Part shown: positions 35,076-44,680 of the stretch, in pieces
Position numbering within the stretch: position 1 is the first letter of the stretch
Layout: every line of letters starts with the position of its first letter
Assembly: GCF_019320115.1 (NCBI RefSeq)
Contig: NC_089593.1
Coordinates: forward strand, 37,209,835 to 37,273,834
DNA from: Miscanthus floridulus
Taxonomy: Eukaryota; Streptophyta; Magnoliopsida; Poales; Poaceae
Direction of reading: 5' to 3'
Length of the DNA stretch: 64,000 bases
Notes under the pieces: model-generated
The model's database searches: none
The model's input: only the letters and a program-made list of their open reading frames with translations
What the model was told of the DNA's origin: nothing
Made by a program: the position numbers and the translations under genes

Positions 35076-35479
35076 ATTAGTAGAAAATTAAATATATATT
35101 GTTGAGTGAATTTGATAAGGTATTTTCAAAGTACATCGGAACAAATTTAGAAAAACACGTTATATATGGAAAAGAAGGGGAAAAAAACTAGGTTGCTTGT
35201 GGCTGCTTTGCCGTGTGTCAAATCCCGGACACTCGGCAAACGCGTCGTGACTGTCTCCGCGCCGTCACGTTACTTTTTTTTGTAGAGTTTTGGTTTCAGC
35301 TCTCGGTAAAGTATTTGCCGAGTGTCTGATAAAAAATACTCGGCAAATAGACGTTTACCGGCACTATAGATGATGTGTGTTGTTTACCGAGTGTTACACT
35401 CGGCAAATCCTTTGCCAAGTGTTTTTTGAGCTTTGCCATGTGCCTGTGGCACACGACAAAGCTACATTTTCCGGTAGTG

Positions 35480-38400
35480 TCTCCTGTTCCCTTGATTGCT
35501 CCTATTTTTTCTGTTCTTGCCTTCTTGTTATCATTACTCCTTTTGGGATTTGATTTGTGCTGCAGTCTCAACCCGTGGTGATAGGCAGAGCCTCTGTGTG
35601 ACAGGTTTGTAAATTTTTGAGATTTATTTATCATCCTGATCAGCTATCTTTATTCTGCCCTTGATAGGTCAATTCAGTGATGTCTTATACACTTGCTTTC
35701 TGTTCTATTATATTACAAACAATCGATAATTTTCAAGTTACTGTAAATTAAGTGCAATCTTAGTTAACCTAACAAAGATACAAATAACTACCGGCAGTGT
35801 TGATGGTGGCATTTGACATTCGCATGGGTAGGTAGGTGATGACGTATTCTTTTCTGAATTTATATCTGACATATACTCTTTGGTTTTCTCTAAACAGTTT
35901 GATGCGTCTGAAATAGCTGTGCTCTGTTGAAGGAAGGAGGATCTTGAACTTGTTGATTTGGTTTTGTAGATGGCAAGGAATGAGTCAAAAAGCAAATGTA
36001 TATCCTCTCCTGATATAGTTATTATCAGGCCCCGTCCCTCCTGGTAAGGCTTGCAATATTTTGTGGATTATGAACCAAGGTCGCTTTGATGATATCTACT
36101 TCCAATTGTTCATACTCTATGTTGCAAGGGTTATTGAATTTCTGATTTTAATACTATGTGAGGTTTCTTCTTGGCTAAAGGGCATTGCCGTTTGACTTGT
36201 GAAATGAAAGAACCTCTTGTATGGTGGATTCATTGCTTCTCACTATATTCTCATAGTATTGCATATGAAGATTTCTTTTAGAATCTCTTTAAGCATGCAT
36301 AGGAGTAAATGTCGTATTGTAGCTTTATAATCACAATTGAGCAATTTTCATATGTGTAACAGAATGTCATCGTAGCTTTATAAACATATTTGGGTTAAAA
36401 TTCACTAGCAGCAAGCCAGCAACTAGCAGTTCATAGATCACTTGCTTGCCCTCCCCGTTTGATGAAAAAATAGCTATTACTATTCACTATTGATATGTTT
36501 GATTTAACCATGCTCTTATGCAGGAAAACCCTTCACTTTCAGATATGCCTTTCAATCTCACGGAACCTCTTCAGCCACTATGGAGGTGAGTTATTTTGCC
36601 TCTGTCGTTGTAGTCATATGGGAGGATGTCAGAGAATAGCTGATCGAATTAGCTCTAAAGTTGCATTACCATCCTGTATTGGTCATTATTTGTTTGGGCT
36701 GCAGATTTTTCTATGAAGACCATGAGTTATTTTGAGCATGCATTGTAAGCTTGCAGGTCCTCTCAAAATCATACAACAGCAACACTTTAGAAACGGGTTG
36801 GAAATTGCTGCCTAAATCTATTGTTTGGCGGAAGATTCAGTTAATGTGTTTCAGAGGTAATGTACTCTCACAACTAAAAAGGCTAAAAAGTGAACATCGT
36901 TTTGGTGCAATAACAGGAACTGATGTCCTGGGGGGGGGGTCCCTACGAGTTCTATGTAATTTAGTACGAAAGTTATTTGTCATATGTAGAAGCCTTTCAA
37001 TTTGGACATTGTATCAAGCTTCCATCGCTAGCTAGCAAGTGTAAAAGGGGCAAATCAATCATCAATGGTGTGTGATCAGTTACCCTTGATTCTTTGGTAC
37101 TATTTAGTTTGTTGTTCATGTCCTAAACATCATACCTGAATATTTGAACTAGTTTGAAACTTTGAACCTCTTTCATAAATAGCTAGGTTCAGGATCATGG
37201 CACTAATTCTGTTCTGAAAGTCTCTGCTACAATAGAAATATTGTGTAAAAAATCAGAATTGTCGCCACAGCTTATGGAATCAAGGAAGCAAGGATGGTAA
37301 GCATCCTCCTGCCTTTAATTTGTTGGGTGGCAGTTTGTGCTACACTGCCTTGTATACATAGTTCACAGAACATAGGTAGTCACACCGGTTAGGAGATGGA
37401 AAGATAGTTAACTGAACTCAATTGTGTTTGCTACGATATGTCCAAATATTTCTTAATGTTTTCCTTCAATGCTAATCATTAACATTACCTAATAATGATG
37501 TTGATTGTATGTGTTGAATTCATGGATGAAATACATATAGTTTTGTTATTTGGACTTTAGGTTACGTGTCTGTAGTAGTAAAGTTTATTACATAGGCTGT
37601 TTTTCATTTTTGGTTCTTCTCTTCCTGCTGCTATTTCAGAAACCTAGACCGTTTGAGACAATCAGACATGGAGAGAGCCTTATCAATGTCTAGAAAGGGC
37701 AAGATGGATGCAAGTTTGGCTACAGTCACCCTTGTGGGTTCAGCCATCAGACTCTGAAGATGATCAGGTACAGAGCGCAATCTTTGAGATAGAAGCTGAT
37801 GTCCCCAACAGTTCAGAACAATTAGTCAAAACTGCAAGAGCCTTAACCTAATCCTTTAGCTAGATATCGTGAAAATCTACTGTAGACATAAGCATTACTT
37901 TGATAATGCAACTTGCAAAGGTTGGGCATATGTTATTGGTATTAATTCTTCTGCATGGGAGGCTGCCACCTAATTTTTGAAGCTAACTGCCGCTAGCAAA
38001 GTGGCAAGTCTGCCCTAATGTTTAAGTGGATTATTTATTCAAATTCATGTTCCTAGGGTAAAAAAAATTCAAAACTCCATAGTTGTCTTGTCAACTTGTA
38101 TCTTATATTCAATTTAACTACTCTAGGGTAGTAAATATACATAATGTAGAAAGGGATCCTTTTGTGAGTTCCGTCTCCTGATCGTTCTCATCATGTAAAC
38201 AAATCACGTGTACTAAGTCCTAATTATTCAAACAAATATATATTTTTGTCTTAAAAGAATAATCGTTGTTCTATGGTCTAATTCTCACTTTTCTTTTAAT
38301 TTTCTTCAACGTGCGAGTTTTTGAATTCTATGGCATAGATTCTGTTGCGGTTTTCCTCCACCTTTGTAGTGACCTTAATGAAACCGATAGAGGATTTATT

Positions 38401-38764
38401 ATTTTCTTTTAAAAACGATAGAGGATTTAGGTGAGGGAGAGAAGGGCCAACACGAAGGCAGGAGATGTATTCTGTATGCATGAAGGACTCTCAAAGGCCC
38501 ACAGAAGCGTATTGTGTACACATGAAAGACTCTCAAAGGCCCACAGAAGCTCCCGTTGCAACACGAAAAGGTCTATACAATAGAGTTGGTGAACATGTAA
38601 TGTTGCGCTCTCCGTTACTGTATTAATTTCACGAACTTTATTTTTTGGATTAAATGTCACTTTAACATCGGTATTTAATTTCACAGTATTGTTATCTTAT
38701 CGTACGATCCATGTGTTTTTAGTACAAAAGTTTAGTTGTCCCGTAGCAACGCACGGGTACGAAC
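35480..38764 (+). other. Helitron 3 right part with exon-like pieces
   Basis: No gene is identified. Three exon-shaped pieces are seen: 35571-35604 (after TGTGCTGCAG, before GTTTGTAA), 36525-36584 (after TGCAG, before GTGAGT) and about 37640-37768 (after TTTCAG, before GTACAG). The last contains 'PFETIRHGESLIN' in one frame, which recalls the RHGE motif of phosphoglycerate-mutase-like enzymes, but that is too little to name it. The remainder is AT-rich. Confidence 0.35.
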
Positions 38765-38768
38765 CTAG

Positions 38769-39048
38769 TCAGAAAAAAAGACAACAGGAATGAGGAATCG
38801 AACCGTGGCCTCAGGCGCCGGCGTGGGGAGCTGGGTGCAGAAGAGGTTGAGGAGGAGGATACACACAATCTCGACGGTTCGATTTGAGTGAGTAAGGAGA
38901 GGAAGGCTTAGAATAGAATCTGGACGGTTCATTAGAAAAATGTGATTTTCCTAGGTACATTTTATGGGGTGTATGGAGGGGTGGCATCTCAGCGGGGGAG
39001 GTTTTTTGGGTGGGTTTAGCAAAGAAAAAGTTAGTGTATTAGTAGGTA
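38769..39048. other. intergenic, no gene seen
   Basis: 'TCGACGGTTCG' and 'CTGGACGGTTCA' recur at about 38870 and 38920. Otherwise nothing is supported. Confidence 0.4.
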
Positions 39049-40076
39049 CTCCCTCAGTCCCACATTAAACGCACCTTTACTGTTTAAAATTTTTCCCAAA
39101 ATAAATGGTCGCTATAGGGTCTCAGAACTGGCAGAGAGCAGTAGCTGGCAGCTGCAACTGGCTGTGGACCAAACCGATGAAATAAAAAATCGACATAAAA
39201 AAATAGGAAAACTCTCTCGTCCACTCGTTCACCAGGCTTCCAGAACCCACTCCGTGGCTTCTTGCTCATCCCTTCCCCGTCTACAGCACAGGTGTGAGAG
39301 CGCTCCTTCCACCATCCACTCGTTCGCATGCGCATCTCTTCCTCCGCCGCACCGTCCACTCGTCCCCCTTTCCCTCCCATTCGATCAGTTCCGTGCCGCT
39401 GCGTACGAGTTGGGCCCCGTCGGCACGACGCCACCGCTAAGCAGGGTCTGGGCCCCGTCGGCGTGACGCCACCGCTGTGCAGGGGCTTCCCGACACCACC
39501 GCCACGGACGGGCTCTGCTACGCTGTCGCGCAAAGGCTGGGCATCGCCACGGCGTCACCACGCAGGAGTTTCGCGCCGCCATCGCGCAGGCGCAGCGGCT
39601 GGACCTCGCCAGGCCGCCACTGTGCACGGGTTCCGCGCGCGCCGTCGCGCAGTGGCTGGACCTCGCAACACCACGACATGGGCTCAGCTCCGACCTATGG
39701 AGCCCCGGGCCGACTGCCACGGCAACGCGACTGGCGCTTGACGCAGGGGCTCGGCTCCGGACGGCGAGAGCCACGGCAACGCAGGCGCGCGCGGGCAGAA
39801 AGAGCTCGTCCTCGTTGGCATGGAAGACGGAGGCAACGCCTGACGTCGATGGTGGCACGCGGCCTAGACGCCCACGGTGGCCAGGGGGGCGGAGCCGATG
39901 CGCCGGCGGCGGCCAGAGAAACAGAGCTGTGCGAGAGCGCGAGGGAGTGGTGTGGTGGGACGGGTCACGGGAGGATGTATTGGGGCTGATATTTGCAAGG
40001 GCATTTCTGTAATTTCGCATACACATGGGTTTGCATGTCCAGAGCCAGACATGCAAATATTATTGGACGAAGGGAG
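39049..40076. mobile_element. Stowaway-ended element with GC-rich cargo (1028 bp)
   Basis: The ends CTCCCTCAGTCC and the complement CTCCCTTCGTCC are flanked by TA at 39047-39048 and 40077-40078, as for Tc1/mariner-type Stowaway MITEs. These are normally under 350 bp. Here the middle 850 bp (39150-39990) is about 70% GC and open in several frames on both strands. No domain is recognised, and a mutated tandem word 'GGGCCCCGTCGGC.TGACGCC' occurs twice near 39420. It may be cargo acquisition. Confidence 0.55.
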
Positions 40077-40078
40077 TA

Positions 40079-40520
40079 GATAGATATGAAGATAGAACGG
40101 TTTTTTTTTATATAGGAAGCAAGCAAGGCGTGCTCAATCGTGTTTTTCCCTGTCCTGACTCCTGACAAAACAGTACAACGGTCACATCATAAGGCAAGGT
40201 TTCCCAACATAACAGTACTACAACTCACATTTCATTGCGACGGGGAAATTTACTAACCCATCGCCACCCAAAACCACAGATTCTTCGTGATTCGTGTGTA
40301 CAACATACAAGATCTTACGTGTGCTCTCAAAGACCGTAACAGTACCGTTAAAGACTTCCCACATCTGTGCAGGCCGAGAAGTGATACACCTTATTACGTC
40401 AGGTACCTCTTTCTTGTGCTCTCTATTTTCACTGACCAAGGCCGTGTTTACTCACAGACAGACAAGTGCGCAAGATCCAGAAACACATCAGCAGTTCAGC
40501 ACGCTGCCATTCAAGATCTT
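40079..40520. other. intergenic, no gene seen
   Basis: Short open frames only. It could include 3' flanking DNA of the minus-strand TAF8 transcription unit. Confidence 0.4.
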
Positions 40521-40524
40521 CAGG

Positions 40525-40857
40525 CCCTGATTGTTCCCTCGGGTAAAAGTTATTCCTATTACATCGAATATTTGGACACATACATAAAGTATTAAATATA
40601 GACTAATTACGAAACTAAATGCATAAATTGAGACTAATTTACGAGACGGATTTTTTAAGCCTAATTAGTCCACGATTTGATAACGTGGTGTTATAGTAAA
40701 CATGTGCTAATGATGGATTAATTAGGCTTAATACAGTCATCTTGTAGATTACTGATGACTTTTGTAATTTGTTTTTTTATTACTATCCGAACACTCGATG
40801 TAACACCCCATGTGACACCCCTAAACTTTAGCTCCTAGATTTAAACACCTCCCCCAC
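40525..40857 (-). mobile_element. grass MITE of the 'AAGCCTAATTAGTCC' family
   Basis: It contains the paired words AAGCCTAATTAGTCCA and GGATTAATTAGGCTTAATA, with 'TAGTAAACATGTGCTAATGA' between. The right end read on the minus strand, GGTGTTTAAATCTAGGAGC, matches the left end of a relative at 58789. The exact ends were not fixed. Confidence 0.6.
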
Positions 40858-40860
40858 ATA

Positions 40861-41612
40861 AACATCCACGGAAATGCACAAACTCCATACACACATACCA
40901 GCATGCTACCTCCCAAGATCTTCACAGTTCACACAAACAGCCAGTCAAATGTACAAGCTCCACACACATTTCAACATGCTTCCTTCTAAAATCTTTGCAA
41001 GTTCAATCTGGAATGCTCAAAAAAGGCGAAAGAATCATATGGTACACTGTTGTCACAGTCCCAGGTCTCCAACTATGAAGCATTACATCAACTCACCAAC
41101 TAGAATCAATCAATCCTCGTACTCGAGCACTTCGTCAGGTATCTGGAAAGTGTTTTTGTCCTAAACACAGCAATGGTGTGGGGGACATACTGCACTATTA
41201 GGCCAACATACTGCATATAGAAGCTGGCTCTTGAGAGTAACCCACTAAATACATCAACCCTGTCTGTGGCGAGTCTTGGTCAGAAGAATCAGGTTAGCTT
41301 TTCTACAAACATCTCTCCCCAATTCTACCAGGGAATACAGCTACAGAAAGTTACTCAGGAGCATCATTCTTTTGGATGCCATGTCTGGGGAGAACAACCA
41401 CGGCCTCACAAATCAGCTCCCTTTGAACCAACCCACTTAGAGTTAAAGGTGAAATACCAGCAGAAGCAAGTTCAATGCAGTGAAATAGTGGAACTTCAAT
41501 TACAGAGCTGCAGAATTATCAGCGCCCCGGTGATTCAAGGAAAATGATAGGTGGAGTCCGGGGATGGGTGCAGGTTAAGCTTCTGAGGAAGGTCGTATCA
41601 CGGACACATGGC
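40861..41612 (-). other. probable spliced 3' UTR exon of TAF8 (or last exon of an unknown gene)
   Basis: On the minus strand a polypyrimidine stretch and TTTCTGCAG end at 41613, and the DNA below is of exon-like composition. Its partner could be the donor CTTGAG/GTAAAC at 43229-43230, downstream of the TAF8 stop, giving a 1.6-kb 3' UTR intron. Alternatively, a 51-nt minus-strand piece at 41110-41160 (after TGTTTAG, reading DKNTFQIPDEVLEYED then stop) and a 54-residue frame ending 'GIQKNDAPE' at about 41360-41520 could be coding. Neither reading is proven. Confidence 0.35.
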
Positions 41613-43229
41613 CTGCAGAAATCACCAAACCTCAAGTCAGAATAATAATTTATTTGACATGCGAATTTACCACAATATTAAAGAACAGAATGTCATAAAT
41701 AAATAAATAATTCCTACTAGAACATGGATCCATTCAGTGAAGTAAACTTCAGGTCTTGACTCTGGACACGTGAAAAAGCAACAACACTACGATGGTGTAT
41801 TGATTTGGTGTGCCTAACTATTACTAGATCTGGGCTTTTTTACTACTAAATGCTGCACCACAGGTGCTATATCTACTTTTTTTTTAAAAAAACATGGCAC
41901 CCATATAGAGTTATAGACTATAGTTGCCAGTGATCAATATGAGGTGCTACTTTTGCATCAGAGAGAATTCTACTTTTAAGGAATGATGCTACATTAGCTA
42001 TATTATCTTGTCTTCATGGAAAGTTGTATTATTCTCTTACGTTAACAAATCAGCACATAAGTGCGTAGCACAATGTAACTATATATGTTTGGAAACGCCC
42101 TGGAGGCATTACATCTAAACTGGTAGCATGGATTCTTGAATCCTGCATACTTTTTAAGGGGCAGCAAAAAAAACACAATAGAGAATCCATGTGGTGGCAT
42201 ATTATTTTCTCTACCATCTTATGAAACTATATCTCGTTCTGCTATAAAGAAAGAAAAGATACCTATGTCACAGTATGGCTTACAAAACAAGGTAACCAAA
42301 GACTATCTTGTTTCTGTTATTTGGAGAGAAAAGATACCCATGTCACCGTCTCACTTGGAAAACAAAGTAGGTAACCAAAGACTAAAATAGGCATTCCCAC
42401 CAAACAAAGTTATCGTATCTACAAGAGCAACATATGAAGCCATAATGCAGAGTTGCTCAACTAGGGATAATACGGAGGGCTCGAAAGTAGAAATCTGTTA
42501 CAAGCATGTGAAAGGACATAGGCAAGGAAATATCCTCTAGTGTGTACTATTTTACAAGCAAACTTCTGGTCATGTTGCCATATCTTCAGCATACCATAAA
42601 CACTATAATAAAGTCCTAGGCACTAGGTTGGAGGGGTGTGTGCAGGATAGCCATAATACCAAATTTACATAATTCCTTTGTTTAGACTGATAGCCTAATT
42701 CCATGTAGTTAGTTAATCAAACTATTCTCTCTTTTTGGTGCACATCCAGATTTAAATTCCTCTTAAGAGTCCTAACACAAAACTAATATATCCTCATCAC
42801 TGTCCATTGCATATATGAAATAGTGAATGTGTGCAGTACAATCTGTTCTCTCTTAAATGGAAAGCCTCTAGGCACAAAATCATGTATCATTATTGTTCAG
42901 AGATAGTTCAATTGCTAATAATACTGAGGAGAGCAAGCCTACCTAAAAGGTAAGTTTTAACTTCCCAGATTTTCTACCATCCAAAATTAGTCAAAGTGGC
43001 TACAGCTAACAGATAGATGCATTATGCATAGATGTTTGGTTGAGCTCTGTATCATTGTCCTACATAAGCACAAAAACAATAACAACAACAACAAATATAC
43101 ACTAAGACATTGCCTGGCTAAATTTGGCAAATTGTTCCACCATTTTTATGCACACAGGATTTTCAACTACGTGGGTTTCATTCGCATGGACCTCTAGAGC
43201 AATTGACAGTCTGGACCATAAATGTTTAC
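41613..43229 (-). other. candidate 3' UTR intron, no gene seen
   Basis: AT-rich, with GT..AG ends on the minus strand as described for the flanking exons. It contains no recognised repeat except a simple CAA run near 43080. Confidence 0.35.
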
Positions 43230-43309
43230 CTCAAGATTCTGGAAACTGAAGTTCTATGATCACACCATGATGCGACTCCACTCTTGGTACAACACTTCCT
43301 CCACAAACA

Positions 43310-43345
43310 ACTTTAGAGCTGAGGAAGACTTTAGAGCTGAGGAAG
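43310..43345. repeat. 18-bp perfect tandem duplication at the TAF8 stop codon
   Basis: ACTTTAGAGCTGAGGAAG is present twice in a row (43310-43327 and 43328-43345). On the coding strand the unit encodes the last residues LPQL and the TAA stop. The second, downstream unit lies just after the stop. Confidence 0.95.
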
Positions 43346-44452
43346 TTCTTGTGGGTTCTCCATTGATGCCCTTAATATCATGCCCGCTCTCCGCTTCTTA
43401 TCATCCTTTGCTTCCTCTTTCAAGAAGGAAGGATCTTCCCTCAGGTCCAGGGCTCTTGAATTCAGAGCTGCTGCTAATGGCTTCTTACTAAATCCAATCT
43501 TAAGATGCACTGGAGCCCTCTCTTCTGGAACAATGCTCCTTTGATTTTGATCCAACCCTGCCCCAGCATCAATCTCCCTGATGGTTCTAGCTTGAATAGC
43601 TGGCACAAATGCCTCAAGGACAGAGAGTTTCTTCTTTTCAGGAGGCAGATCGACGTCGGATACTTCTTTCTCTCCAGGCATCAATGCTGGCTCAAGAAAT
43701 GGATTTCTCTTCGTACCAGCTGCCTGTATCTCCTTCCCCTTCTCCGCACTATCCTGTGCCACTGCAACAGCTGGACGAAACCCATCCGCACCTGCCATGG
43801 CCAGCCTTCGCTGCAGGCTGAGCAGGGACTTCTCAGCTTTCCTCCGTTGCCGCACCTGCTCCACCTTGTCAACCCTGTCCTTGGTCGCCGGCAGCTCAAC
43901 CCACACCTCCGTCCTCACATAGGTGTGCGGATCTGGGAACGCAGGCAGCCACTCCGGGACGTGCCTCACCCCAGTCTCTCTCCCCGTCACAGCGAAGCTA
44001 GCAGAAGGCTGCGGCTCCGCGCGCTGGATGGGGAACCTAGGCAGCGGCCGCGCGAACGGCACCTCGTCCTTGGAATGGACAAACGCCATGAGGTCCTTGA
44101 CGACGCCGGAGCCGACGAGGCAGTGGCCCGTGGTCGCCGCGCCCACGAAACCATCCGTGTCAGCGCCGACCTCCTCGAGCCCCTGGATGACGTCGAGCTC
44201 ATTGGCGAGCGCGCGGCCAGCGAGGTTGGCGTGGAAGGCGGCGGACCGGCCCAGGTGGGTGATATAGCGCAGGACGATGTCGACGACCGCGTCCACCGCG
44301 GAGCGGTGCGCGCAGTCGAACCCCGCGGCCTCCAGCGCCTGCGCCACCGCGGCCCGCGCCACCGCACGCCCGAACTCGTCCCCGCTGCCGCTGCCGCCTC
44401 CGCCGTTCATATCTCCGCTGCTTCTCCTCTCCCCCGCTTTCCAGCCACTCAT
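43331..44452 (-). CDS. TAF8: TFIID subunit 8 (TAF8), intact single-exon reading frame
   Basis: The 373-residue protein has a bromodomain-associated histone fold at about residues 26-96 (EFGRAVARAAVAQALE.., VDIVLRYITHLGRSAAFHAN, ELDVIQGLEEVG). A TAF8 C-terminal-type region follows at about 163-218, with 'VRHVPEWLPAFPDPHTYVRT' and a basic RQRRKAEKSLLSLQRRLA helix. In TFIID, TAF8 pairs with TAF10 through the histone fold and helps TFIID assemble at core promoters in the nucleus. Length and domain order fit plant TAF8, which is usually intronless in its coding part. The start at 44452 was chosen as the first methionine. A second one at residue 15 is possible. The C-terminal half (220-373) is low in conserved motifs and lysine-rich. 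No stops or frameshifts are seen. Confidence 0.9.
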   Translation of the reverse strand: MSGWKAGERRSSGDMNGGGGSGSGDEFGRAVARAAVAQALEAAGFDCAHRSAVDAVVDIVLRYITHLGRSAAFHANLAGRALANELDVIQGLEEVGADTDGFVGAATTGHCLVGSGVVKDLMAFVHSKDEVPFARPLPRFPIQRAEPQPSASFAVTGRETGVRHVPEWLPAFPDPHTYVRTEVWVELPATKDRVDKVEQVRQRRKAEKSLLSLQRRLAMAGADGFRPAVAVAQDSAEKGKEIQAAGTKRNPFLEPALMPGEKEVSDVDLPPEKKKLSVLEAFVPAIQARTIREIDAGAGLDQNQRSIVPEERAPVHLKIGFSKKPLAAALNSRALDLREDPSFLKEEAKDDKKRRAGMILRASMENPQELPQL

Positions 44453-44680
44453 GCCGCCGAGGCGCCGAGCAGCTCGCCGGCGCGTGTTCCAGATCCGGAC
44501 GGCGCTAGGGTTCAGATCCCTCCGACCCCGCCACCGCCCAGCACGAATCGATTACCCAGGCTCAGCAACGCATCGAATCGAGCTCCGCCAGCCAAGCTAA
44601 TAAGTAGAGATCTCATAATTTGGGTTTCAGTTCGCGTGCCTCGATGAATTTAACACCCAATTCGTAAGTCTTCTAAAATT
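44453..44680 (-). promoter_or_regulatory. probable 5' UTR and promoter side of TAF8
   Basis: The stretch 44453-44600 is GC-rich like a grass 5' UTR and turns AT-rich at about 44640, where a promoter would lie. No TATA box was assigned. Confidence 0.4.

Larger units (their letters stand above)
32465..35479. mobile_element. non-autonomous CACTA element (3015 bp, TSD TCT)
   Basis: The left terminus CACTACCAGAAACAGC and right terminus ..CCGGTAGTG are inverted repeats. The 3-bp target duplication TCT flanks both (32462-32464 and 35480-35482). Subterminal arrays of TTTGCCGAGTG / CACTCGGCAAA lie within 360 bp of each end. There is no transposase. The interior is AT-rich and built of a tandem duplication of about 680 bp whose second copy is interrupted by a Mutator-like MITE. 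Confidence 0.93.
31474..38768 (+). mobile_element. Helitron 3 (about 7.3 kb including a nested CACTA element)
   Basis: The left end follows the CTAG of Helitron 2 directly. Its first 85 bases ('GTAAGACATTGGTTTGGTGC', 'GTCGCTTCGTCGGCCCGTC') are similar to the leader of Helitron 1 at 14617. The right end has the best hairpin of the set, CCCGT-AGCAACGC-ACGGG, then TACGAAC and CTAG at 38765-38768, followed by T. No RepHel is present. Without the CACTA insertion the element is about 4.3 kb. A second 5'-like leader inside it at 36863 leaves open whether two elements are merged. Confidence 0.65.

Noticed and set aside
43505..44647. A 380-codon plus-strand frame opposite TAF8
   Set aside because: It is the antisense shadow of a GC-rich coding exon. 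The minus-strand frame has histone-fold and TAF8 motifs, while the plus-strand frame has none.
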